6,922 bases of DNA from Kofleriaceae bacterium (GTDB lineage: Bacteria > Myxococcota_A > Polyangia > Haliangiales > Haliangiaceae). Location of the stretch: contig JAESTW010000532.1 of NCBI GenBank assembly GCA_016763395.1, forward strand, positions 1 through 6,922. The letters are read 5' to 3'. Below the pieces are notes generated by a model, which had not been told where the DNA came from, searched no databases, and saw only the letters and a list, made by a program, of their open reading frames with translations. Below are positions 1 through 5,785 of this stretch, piece by piece. Position 1 is the first letter of the stretch. Each line of letters starts with the position of its first letter. Position numbers and translations under genes: made by a program.

Positions 1-2
1 TA

Positions 3-431
3 CAGGGGGATTTCCAAGAAGAATTTCGCAGCGATGAGATCGCATTGCCGGACATCATCTTCTTCGACATGTTCTCAAGTAAAACCAACCAAGAGGAATG
101 GACCTACCGCGCCTTTCACAAGCTATTTGTCCACTGCCAGGACCACCCGGCCGCCCTCTACACTTACAGCTCTTCGACCGCCGTCCGGGCTGCCCTCTTG
201 GCCGCTGGGTTCTTTGTTGCGCCCGGACAAAGCACAGGTGCCAAAGCCGAGACAACCATCGCCTATACCCCCGCACGTGCCGCGCAAGTCGATCCCAAAT
301 CGCTCCTCGGCCCAACGTGGCTAAAACGATGGCAGCGCTCGACAGCGAAATACCCGTCCGATATCGAGCCCTCCGCAGAAGAGGAATTCGGCAAGAGAAT
401 CCTCGGGCACCCACTCTTTCGGGGCAGTTGA
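3..431 (+). CDS. MnmC-like tRNA (5-methylaminomethyl-2-thiouridine) methyltransferase domain protein, 3' part
   Basis: The reading frame is open from the left edge (first full codon at 3), so the true start lies outside the window; the TTG at 45 is not a credible start. The visible residues read as the C-terminal half of a Rossmann-type SAM methyltransferase of the MnmC/DUF752 group: an acidic strand PDIIFFDMF, then KTNQEEWTYRAF (compare the family pattern FLDGFAPAKNPDMW), a strand LYTYSSSTAVRAALLAAGF, and a closing G-x-K-x-E motif. MnmC's methyltransferase domain makes the last methyl transfer to the wobble uridine (mnm5s2U34) of certain tRNAs. The protein stops about 55 residues after the core, so the FAD oxidase domain found in E. 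coli MnmC is absent; this is a stand-alone methyltransferase (MnmC1/MnmD type). The tail LGPTWLKRWQRS is basic and may help bind RNA (inference). The family call is fairly sure; the exact tRNA product is not shown. Confidence 0.75.
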   Translation, partial: QGDFQEEFRSDEIALPDIIFFDMFSSKTNQEEWTYRAFHKLFVHCQDHPAALYTYSSSTAVRAALLAAGFFVAPGQSTGAKAETTIAYTPARAAQVDPKSLLGPTWLKRWQRSTAKYPSDIEPSAEEEFGKRILGHPLFRGS

Positions 432-460
432 TCGCGCCAACGAATGCAAACTCCGATACC

Positions 461-1366
461 ATGGCGCCAATGAGCTCATTTAGCACTCCACTCTCTCGGC
501 GACTCGGCCTGCGCTACCCCATCGTAGCTGCGCCGATGTTTCTAATCAGTAGTAAAGAAATGCTCTTGGCTTGCGCTGAGGCTGGAATTTTGGGCTGCAT
601 GCCCAGCATCAACGCTCGCACCTCCGAAGCTCTGAAGAGCGATTTGCAGTGGTTGCGATCGAAGACCGAAAAGCCATTTGGTATCAACTTTACTATCGGG
701 CTCAGCGATCCAGAGCGACTCAAAATAGATGTCGCCCTCTGTATGGAGTACAAGGTCCCGGTTCTCATCACAAGTTATGGTGATCCGACACCGATTGTAA
801 AAGCTGCTCACACCCAAGACATGACCGTGTTTCACGATGTCATCAATTTGCGTCATGCCAAAAAAGCAGAGGCCGCTGGAGTCGATGGAATCATCGGGGT
901 TAGCCAGGGTGCCGGCGGACACGCGGGGCAAGTAAACCCCTATGTATTCATTCCCTACCTCAAAGCGCAGCTAAAGACTCCAATCATCGCTGCTGGTTGC
1001 ATTTCTGGCGGTGAGCAAGTCGCTGCTGCCTTTTGCTTGGGCGCCGAGCTTGCCTATATGGGGACTCGCTTTATCGCGGCAACGGAGTGTGCAGCGAGTG
1101 ATGGCTACAAGCAATGCGTCGTAGACAGCAGCCACGACGATGTGGTGTACACCAATCAAGTGTCCGGTATTCACGCCAACTTCCTCAAGAAGACGATTCC
1201 GGACGAGACATCTCCTACTCGCGGAGAGGAGTCGGCAAAGCGCTGGAAGGATATCTGGAGCGCCGGACAAGGTGTCACTCAGATCACTGCCGTCAAATCG
1301 ATTGAACAAATCGTCGACGACATCGCCCGCGAATACCACGACACACTGAAGCGACTCGGAATCTAA
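461..1366 (+). CDS. Nitronate monooxygenase / 2-nitropropane dioxygenase-family FMN oxidoreductase
   Basis: This 301-residue protein (298 if ATG 470 is used) has the usual length and architecture of COG2070 enzymes, a TIM barrel binding FMN. Visible landmarks are YPIVAAPM at residues 19-26, PFGINF in the second strand, GVSQGAGGHAG with the family's active-site His at 154, the phosphate-binding IIAAGCISGG at 175-184, GTRFIAATECAASDGYKQ from 201, and a C-terminal WKDIWSAGQGV block common in one large subgroup. Family members oxidise alkyl nitronates, but many are misnamed relatives (for example enoyl reductases of fatty-acid or polyketide synthesis), so the substrate is open. The gene starts 29 nt after the methyltransferase stop and may be co-transcribed with it. 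Neither ATG has a clear Shine-Dalgarno sequence; ATG 461 was chosen because conserved sequence begins at about residue 11. An in-frame extension back to 98 overlaps the upstream gene and is not family-like. Confidence 0.85.
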   Translation: MAPMSSFSTPLSRRLGLRYPIVAAPMFLISSKEMLLACAEAGILGCMPSINARTSEALKSDLQWLRSKTEKPFGINFTIGLSDPERLKIDVALCMEYKVPVLITSYGDPTPIVKAAHTQDMTVFHDVINLRHAKKAEAAGVDGIIGVSQGAGGHAGQVNPYVFIPYLKAQLKTPIIAAGCISGGEQVAAAFCLGAELAYMGTRFIAATECAASDGYKQCVVDSSHDDVVYTNQVSGIHANFLKKTIPDETSPTRGEESAKRWKDIWSAGQGVTQITAVKSIEQIVDDIAREYHDTLKRLGI

Positions 1367-1414
1367 GAGAACCGGCCCAACCGCCAAGGGCCCAGCAACC
1401 CAACACAAAATAGA

Positions 1415-1449
1415 AGCCCCATCCTGAGAACATCAGTGTGGGGCTTTTT
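1415..1449 (+). terminator. Rho-independent terminator after the nitronate monooxygenase gene
   Basis: AGCCCCA (1415-1421) pairs with TGGGGCT (1439-1445). An inner CTGA/TCAG pair (1424-1427 with 1433-1436) closes a GAACA loop, separated from the outer stem by a small internal loop. A T run at 1445-1449 follows. A weaker GC hairpin without a T run (GGCCC 1374-1378 with GGGCC 1388-1392) lies just upstream, right after the stop codon. The element separates the nitronate monooxygenase unit from the TetR operon. Confidence 0.8.
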
Positions 1450-1465
1450 GCTGTGGGGCTTTTGC
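1437..1465 (+). repeat. Tandem duplication of the terminator 3' arm
   Basis: TGTGGGGCTTTTTGC (1437-1451) is followed at once by TGTGGGGCTTTTGC (1452-1465), identical except for one T. Each copy holds a complete right arm plus T run able to pair with the single left arm at 1415-1421. The second copy is a spare or competing terminator arm, most simply made by a short tandem duplication. Confidence 0.85.
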
Positions 1466-1474
1466 CATTTATTC

Positions 1475-1518
1475 CTTGACGTATTGTCAGGAAACCTGTT
1501 ACTTGACAATACGTCAGG
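1475..1518 (+). promoter_or_regulatory. Twin palindromic operator overlapping the tetR promoter and start region
   Basis: Two 17-bp sites share the form CTTGAC-N5-GTCAGG, at 1475-1491 and 1502-1518. Each is a palindrome (TGAC/GTCA, 5-bp spacer), as expected for a dimeric TetR regulator. The five central bases (GTATT, AATAC) are reverse complements, so the 13-bp cores at 1477-1489 and 1504-1516 also form a perfect inverted repeat. The centres are 27 bp apart. The second site ends 2 bp before the tetR ATG. TTGACG at 1476-1481 could serve as a -35 box, which would put the transcript start inside the second site, but no good -10 is visible. Autorepression of tetR and the two genes behind it is the likely role (inference from position and symmetry). 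Confidence 0.8.
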
Positions 1519-1520
1519 TT

Positions 1521-2129
1521 ATGGCACGTCCAATCGATACAAAAAAGAGGCAGGAAATCTGCGATAAGTCCGTGAATTTCTTTAGGGAACACGGCATCGA
1601 GTGCTCGATGAGCCGTTTGGCCGAGGGGCTTTCCATCAAACGGCCGACCCTGCTCTACCACTTCTCTGACCGTGCTGCGATTTTCGAATTCGCCTTTACC
1701 AACCTCCTGGCCAAGCAAGCACAGTTTGTCATTGGCAAGATGATGGAGCATGAGCACCCTATTGATCAGCTTTATCACCAGGTCAAAGCGGTTCATGAAT
1801 TTCATCACGGACATGAAGAGCGCATCCTTTTTTTGACACAGGCGATAGCCTTGTCCGGTAGCGATAGAACCAAGAAGTTCATCGAAATCGGCAACCAGGC
1901 CTTCGAGATACATCGCCAAGCGCTAACCAAACGAATTGTTGCCGGCATCGAAGCTGGCACAGTTCACCCCTGCGATCCGGCTGCCTTGATTCATCTTTGT
2001 CGGGCAATGATCGACGGACTCATGCTGCAACGAGTGATGCTGGACGTCGAGTTGGCACCGGTTCACAGTCTTTTGTGGGAGGTCCTTCTGGCACCTCTCA
2101 AACGCGATCCTTTACTAGATAACCACTGA
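1521..2129 (+). CDS. TetR/AcrR-family transcriptional regulator
   Basis: A 202-residue protein of normal TetR length. The N-terminal DNA-binding domain spans residues 8-55: helix 1 around KKRQEICDKSVNFFREHG, then SMSRLAEGLSIKRPTLLYHFSD (about 29-50), which fits the TetR helix-turn-helix with its typical recognition helix ending in YHF. Residues 60-202 are helical and make up the ligand and dimer domain; they do not reveal the inducer. ATG 1521 is chosen because the helix-turn-helix then sits at the usual distance from the N-terminus. A TTG at 1476 would put 15 extra residues on the operator DNA. There is no Shine-Dalgarno at a useful distance (AGG at 1516-1518 is only 2 nt away), so translation may start on a very short or leaderless transcript. 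The gene is 12 nt upstream of the lyase gene and probably controls that operon. Confidence 0.9.
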   Translation: MARPIDTKKRQEICDKSVNFFREHGIECSMSRLAEGLSIKRPTLLYHFSDRAAIFEFAFTNLLAKQAQFVIGKMMEHEHPIDQLYHQVKAVHEFHHGHEERILFLTQAIALSGSDRTKKFIEIGNQAFEIHRQALTKRIVAGIEAGTVHPCDPAALIHLCRAMIDGLMLQRVMLDVELAPVHSLLWEVLLAPLKRDPLLDNH

Positions 2130-2141
2130 CCGGAGATTACT

Positions 2142-3572
2142 ATGAGCACCTTTTTTTTAGAGCAAGGAAATTCAAACGACGAAGAGATACTGGAACGGCT
2201 CGCTAGCCTAAAATCCGACGACCTCTCTTCGGACGGACACGCCTTCGCATTCATTTACGATGCTGGCGACTCGGTCAACAACTTGGCCCGCAAGGCATTT
2301 GCTAGCGGAATGACCGGGAACGGTCTCGATCCGACGGTCTATCCCAGTGCTCGCCGGCTTGAGAACGACCTTGTTGGAGCTTGCCTGGAGCATCTTCGTG
2401 CCCCTGATGACGCCTGCGGTACCATAACCTCTGGCGGCACAGAGAGTGTCATTCTCTCGGTAAAGGCCGCTCGCGACTATGCTCGGCAGTACCGGCCTGA
2501 GGTTTCCGACCCCAATATTCTAGTTCCAGAGACGGCGCACGCCTCCTTTCACAAGGCAGCTCACTATTTGGGAGTAAGACTTATTCTAGTCGACATCGAC
2601 CCCACTACCATGCGTGCCAGCGTTGAGGACACCAAGAGCAAGCTGGACGACAACACGATTCTAATCGTCGCATCCGCTCCCAGCTACGCACACGGTGTTA
2701 TTGATCCCATTGTTGAACTCGGACAGCTAGCGCAGGACAAAGGGGTTCTTCTACATGTCGACGCCTGCATCGGCGGCTGGGTACTGCCCTTTCAACGAGA
2801 CAATGGCGTCGCGATTCCCGACTTTGACTTTCAAGTCCCTGGCGTTACCTCCATGTCCGTCGATTTGCACAAGTACGGATTTACCCCAAAAGGTATTAGT
2901 GTCCTACTTTCGAGAAGCCGCAAATTGCGTGACTGCCAGTACTACTCTTGCGCTCGCTGGTCTGGCTACTCGATTGTAAACCCGAGCATCCTGGGTTCGA
3001 AGTCCATTGCCCCAATGGCGGCAGCATGGGCGATTTTTCAACACCTGGGCAAAAGCGGCTACCGTGAACTTGTCGGCTCAATGTGGACTGCAACAGAGAA
3101 GTTCGTGGAAGGCGTCTCTCAGATTGAGGGCATTAAGGTGCTGGGGAAACCGACGATGGGGCTTATCGCCGTCGCCTGCGGCAAAAGTGACGTATTTGAG
3201 TTGGCGGACAGGCTCACCGAGGCAGGTTGGCATGTACAACCGACCTATGCCTTCGGCAATTCACCAGCTCACATCCACTTCAGCATCGATCCTGGTAACT
3301 CCAGCCGAGTAGATGCGTTTCTCGTTGACCTAGCCGCAGCCAGCAAGAACTTGCCCGAGTATTCGGACGCCCCCGAGGCCCTTGTGCAGTTGCTTGAAGC
3401 CGTTGCCCAAGGAGGCGGAGGCCTCGACACGAGTACGATGATGGCTGAGTTCGGAATTCGAGATGGTAAACTCCCGGACAAACAGGCCACAATTCACCGT
3501 CTGCTAAACAGTTGTTCTCCGCAAGCACGCGAGAAGCTTCTGATCCTGTTCCTTGGGGAGATGTTTTCCTAA
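2142..3572 (+). CDS. PLP-dependent lyase/decarboxylase of the sphingosine-1-phosphate lyase type
   Basis: A 476-residue fold-type I PLP enzyme. It matches the S1P lyase family block for block: SGGTES at 97-102, TAHASFHKAA with the ring-stacking His 133, SAPSYAHGVIDPI at 178-190, LHVDACIGGW with the PLP-N1 Asp 207, and SVDLHKYGFTPKG with Schiff-base Lys 244. S1P lyase splits phosphorylated long-chain bases into a fatty aldehyde and phosphoethanolamine. Of the phosphate-site residues I recall from the Symbiobacterium enzyme (Tyr105, Asn126, His129, Lys317), Tyr 39, Asn 60 and Lys 250 are in place at the same spacing, but the His position is Asp 63 (NGLD instead of NPLH). There is no N-terminal membrane helix, as in other bacterial members, so the protein should be soluble. 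Residues 400-476 form a helical tail. GGAG at 2132-2135 lies 6 nt before the ATG. A T8 run covers codons 4-6. The family is sure; the substrate is uncertain, and other group II decarboxylases fit less well. Confidence 0.85.
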   Translation: MSTFFLEQGNSNDEEILERLASLKSDDLSSDGHAFAFIYDAGDSVNNLARKAFASGMTGNGLDPTVYPSARRLENDLVGACLEHLRAPDDACGTITSGGTESVILSVKAARDYARQYRPEVSDPNILVPETAHASFHKAAHYLGVRLILVDIDPTTMRASVEDTKSKLDDNTILIVASAPSYAHGVIDPIVELGQLAQDKGVLLHVDACIGGWVLPFQRDNGVAIPDFDFQVPGVTSMSVDLHKYGFTPKGISVLLSRSRKLRDCQYYSCARWSGYSIVNPSILGSKSIAPMAAAWAIFQHLGKSGYRELVGSMWTATEKFVEGVSQIEGIKVLGKPTMGLIAVACGKSDVFELADRLTEAGWHVQPTYAFGNSPAHIHFSIDPGNSSRVDAFLVDLAAASKNLPEYSDAPEALVQLLEAVAQGGGGLDTSTMMAEFGIRDGKLPDKQATIHRLLNSCSPQAREKLLILFLGEMFS

Positions 3573-5117
3573 ATGGCCAGTAAAGCACAGTCAACGCTCC
3601 GTCCTCTGCGAATCGCCTACGGCAGAATTTTTCACGAGGGATGCTCCTATTCACCGCTTTTGACTGAAAGGGAGCAATTCGAGTCCGCGCACTACTATGA
3701 AGGTGCAGACTTAGAGAAACACCTACTGGGAAAGCGCCATGAACTCGTCGACATTCTAAAAAAGGCGGAACTTCGGGGCGCACTCGAAGCAGCCGAGAAC
3801 GCGAAGCAGGTCGAATGTGTTCCTTTACTCTCCGCACTGGCCGTGCCCAGTGGTCCCATTAGCGAAGACTGCTTCTCCTGGCTCCGTGAGAATCTGAAGC
3901 GATCTCTACAAAACATGGGCGAAGTCGATGGCGTCTACTTGGCCATGCACGGGTCGATGCGTGTTGAGAATTTGGAGCGAGCCCCCGAGGCTGTGCTATT
4001 GGAGGATATTCGGGCAATTATCGGAGATACGCCACTTGCCATAAGTTATGACTTGCACGCAAACCTCTCGCCCGGGACCGTGGACCCAAGTACAATCCTC
4101 GAAGGGTTTCGGACAAACCCGCACAGAGACCTTCGCAAAACCGGCGTGCGAGCCATGCAGCAGCTCATCGCGACCTTGCGCAGTCAAATCACTCCTGTCC
4201 GGGCGTGGCGCAAGCTACCTATAACCTTGGGCGGTGGTACAACCATCGATTTTTTTGCCCCCATGCGCCAGATCTTCCGGCACATCAAATCTCTGTGCAA
4301 TCGCCCAGATGTAATTAGCGCACATCTCTTCATGGTTCATCCCTACACCAATGCTAAGGACTTGGGTTGGGCGGTTCATGTTTGTACCGATGGCGATCAG
4401 GCTCTAGCGGACAAACTTGCCGACGAATTGGCTGAAATGGCCTGGGTCGCAGGCAAGTTTCCCCTACCCGAGTTCCGTTCCGCTTCTGCGGCAATCGCCG
4501 AAGTTCGAAAGAGTCGATTGTCACGAAAGCTCGGACATATCTCGCTAGTTGATACGGGCGACGTCGTTGGCGCTGGCTCAACTGGAGGAGTTACTCACTT
4601 GTTGAGCACGCTGGTCGCGGAAGGAAGCGATCTGAAAGTTCTACTTCCACTACACGATCCAGCGGTAGTCGAAGAGCTTTGGAGCCAGCCACTTGAAGCG
4701 GTCGTACAAACGGTTTTGCGGGGAACCCCGGGCCTTGAGAGCCAACCTGAAGTTGCGCTTGAAGCGAGATTAATGACCAAGCTCACCACCGAGTTTGGGC
4801 GCTCGATCGTTCTCAAATACAAGGCAATGCATATCGCCGTGACCGAGCAGCCACCGAGCTCAGTTCATCCCAAGTTTTGGCGGGAACTAGGGCTTTCTCC
4901 CTGGAAAGCGGACGTCATTGTGCAAAAGTTTTTCTTCCATTATCGAATGTTCTACGTCGCGAGTTGTCGTAAGAATATTCCTGTATCCACGCCTGGTCCG
5001 ACATGCCTAGACAGCGTTCGCGCCCGCAAATTTGACCCACCTGTTTGGCCCAGTGACCCAGTGCAAAATTGGCGAAATTTCGATGAGATCCATCGAATCA
5101 ATAGTCCGTTGCTTTAG
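3573..5117 (+). CDS. M81-family metallopeptidase / MlrC-like amidohydrolase
   Basis: A 514-residue protein of the microcystinase-C (MlrC) family, zinc enzymes that cut small or linear peptides and amide bonds. The N-terminal DUF1485 domain (about 12-310) has RIFHEG with Glu 22, AMHGSM, DLHANL with Asp 160 and His 162, and NPHRDLRKTG with His 184. The Asp-x-His...His spacing of 24 equals that of the zinc ligands I recall for MlrC (Asp184, His186, His208, with Glu56). The MlrC C-terminal domain (about 320-505) begins with VDTGDVVGAGSTGG (Asp 327, Asp 330) and includes ADVIVQKFFFHYRMFY. No signal peptide, so it is likely cytoplasmic. The ATG follows the lyase stop with no gap (TAAATG), and GGAG at 3557-3560 lies 12 nt upstream, inside the lyase gene. 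This implies translational coupling and a shared pathway. MlrC itself degrades microcystin fragments, but nothing here points to that substrate. Confidence 0.85.
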   Translation: MASKAQSTLRPLRIAYGRIFHEGCSYSPLLTEREQFESAHYYEGADLEKHLLGKRHELVDILKKAELRGALEAAENAKQVECVPLLSALAVPSGPISEDCFSWLRENLKRSLQNMGEVDGVYLAMHGSMRVENLERAPEAVLLEDIRAIIGDTPLAISYDLHANLSPGTVDPSTILEGFRTNPHRDLRKTGVRAMQQLIATLRSQITPVRAWRKLPITLGGGTTIDFFAPMRQIFRHIKSLCNRPDVISAHLFMVHPYTNAKDLGWAVHVCTDGDQALADKLADELAEMAWVAGKFPLPEFRSASAAIAEVRKSRLSRKLGHISLVDTGDVVGAGSTGGVTHLLSTLVAEGSDLKVLLPLHDPAVVEELWSQPLEAVVQTVLRGTPGLESQPEVALEARLMTKLTTEFGRSIVLKYKAMHIAVTEQPPSSVHPKFWRELGLSPWKADVIVQKFFFHYRMFYVASCRKNIPVSTPGPTCLDSVRARKFDPPVWPSDPVQNWRNFDEIHRINSPLL

Positions 5118-5127
5118 TCTTTGGAAC

Positions 5128-5163
5128 ATCGATGCCTAGACTCCACTTTCGGTCTAGGCCGAT
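5128..5163 (+). other. Stem-loop between the M81 and lipoprotein genes
   Basis: GCCTAGAC (5134-5141) pairs perfectly with GTCTAGGC (5152-5159) over a 10-nt loop. The stem extends through ATCG (5128-5131) with CGAT (5160-5163), leaving a 2-nt bulge. No T run follows, so it is not a standard intrinsic terminator. It may be a weak terminator, an mRNA 3'-end stabiliser, or a processing site that sets different levels for the operon and the lipoprotein. I see no convincing promoter in the 72-nt spacer. Confidence 0.6.
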
Positions 5164-5189
5164 CCTCCAAATCAACAGGACAAGTCAGT

Positions 5190-5720
5190 ATGAAACTCAA
5201 AATAGCCGTATTCGCAGCCCTACTCGCACTCGGTGCTTGCAAAGACAAAGAAAAAGAAAGTGGCGATAAAAGCAACAAGGGCGACACCGCTGGCAAAACC
5301 GCAGAAGTAGACAAGGGTGAAAAATCCAAAGAAGGCGCGATGGCTCCACTTAAGATCGAGAAGCTCGGTCTGACAATGGACGCTCCTGCTGGAGCCAAGG
5401 TCAGCGAGCTGGCGGGTAGCCAAATGATTCAAGCACCCGGCCTGGTTGTCGGCATAGAAGAAGCCGGACAATTCTCGGCAAAGACACTTGCTGCCGAAAT
5501 CGAAGACCTCAAGAGCACCTACTCGGGAACCGATGTTACCCAAGAAGAAGTTGAAAACGGTTGGCATGTCACGTTCATCAACAAAGGCGGAATGGGCAAG
5601 AACTACTGGGTGAAGTCCCACCTGACCTTTGACGGGAAGGTTTACACCTGCGGAACAACTTCACCGAATCCTGAGCACCAAGCAACGGCACTCGCTGCTT
5701 GCAAGTCTCTTCGCAAATAA
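5190..5720 (+). CDS. Small Lys-rich lipoprotein of unknown function
   Basis: A 176-residue predicted lipoprotein. The N-terminus has two Lys, a hydrophobic stretch and a lipobox LGAC with lipidated Cys 17; cleavage would leave Cys-Lys-Asp, with no Asp at +2, so outer-membrane sorting is plausible. Residues 18-50 are a charged linker rich in Lys, Glu, Asp and Gly. The rest (about 54-176) is a small folded domain with KIEKLGLTMDAPAGAKV at its start and two Cys near the end (YTCGTTS and ALAACKSL) that could form a disulfide in the periplasm. I do not recognise the domain; similar lipoproteins of this style are common in Myxococcota-like genomes (recall, not a search). ATG 5190 was chosen over an upstream in-frame TTG at 5121 because it starts the signal peptide and has AGGA at 5177-5180, 9 nt upstream. 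It lies 72 nt after the M81 gene, so co-transcription is possible but unproven. Confidence 0.8.
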   Translation: MKLKIAVFAALLALGACKDKEKESGDKSNKGDTAGKTAEVDKGEKSKEGAMAPLKIEKLGLTMDAPAGAKVSELAGSQMIQAPGLVVGIEEAGQFSAKTLAAEIEDLKSTYSGTDVTQEEVENGWHVTFINKGGMGKNYWVKSHLTFDGKVYTCGTTSPNPEHQATALAACKSLRK

Positions 5721-5728
5721 CCGCGACC

Positions 5729-5783
5729 GTGCTTCCAATTTCGCCGATAACGTTCGGCCTAAACCGGCGAGGTTGGAACGCAC
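5729..5783. terminator. Long imperfect inverted repeat between convergent genes, probable bidirectional terminator
   Basis: TTCCAATTTCGCCG (5733-5746) pairs with CGGCGAGGTTGGAA (5765-5778) over 14 positions, two of them G-U. GTGC (5729-5732) pairs with GCAC (5780-5783) past a one-base bulge, giving an 18-bp stem and an 18-nt loop. It begins 8 nt after the lipoprotein stop and ends 2 nt before the stop of the opposing gene, filling the 65-nt convergent gap. There is no T run on either side, so termination may be Rho-assisted or the hairpin may protect mRNA 3' ends. Confidence 0.65.
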
Positions 5784-5785
5784 TG

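Noticed and set aside
98..460. In-frame upstream extension of the nitronate monooxygenase ORF
   Set aside because: It overlaps the methyltransferase gene in another frame, is rich in Arg, Pro and Cys, and has no resemblance to the enzyme family.
1476..1508. TTGACG or TTGACA as a definite sigma-70 promoter
   Set aside because: The -35 match is good, but no acceptable -10 lies 16-18 bp downstream, and TTGAC is explained by the palindromes.
1476..1520. TTG start adding 15 residues to TetR
   Set aside because: These codons are the operator palindromes themselves, and TetR proteins rarely carry such an extension; ATG 1521 fits the helix-turn-helix position.
1293..1919. 208-residue minus-strand ORF
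   Set aside because: Antisense of the operator region and the tetR gene, both well supported on the + strand; no recognisable motif.
3280..3837. 185-residue minus-strand ORF across the lyase/M81 junction
   Set aside because: Antisense shadow of two well-conserved genes; Arg/Ser-rich with no domain.
3573..5117. Microcystin-degradation function for the M81 gene
   Set aside because: Family membership alone does not show it; no other mlr gene (mlrA, mlrB, mlrD) is present in the window.
5121..5189. Upstream in-frame TTG start for the lipoprotein
   Set aside because: It would bury the signal peptide 23 residues inside the protein and run through the stem-loop.
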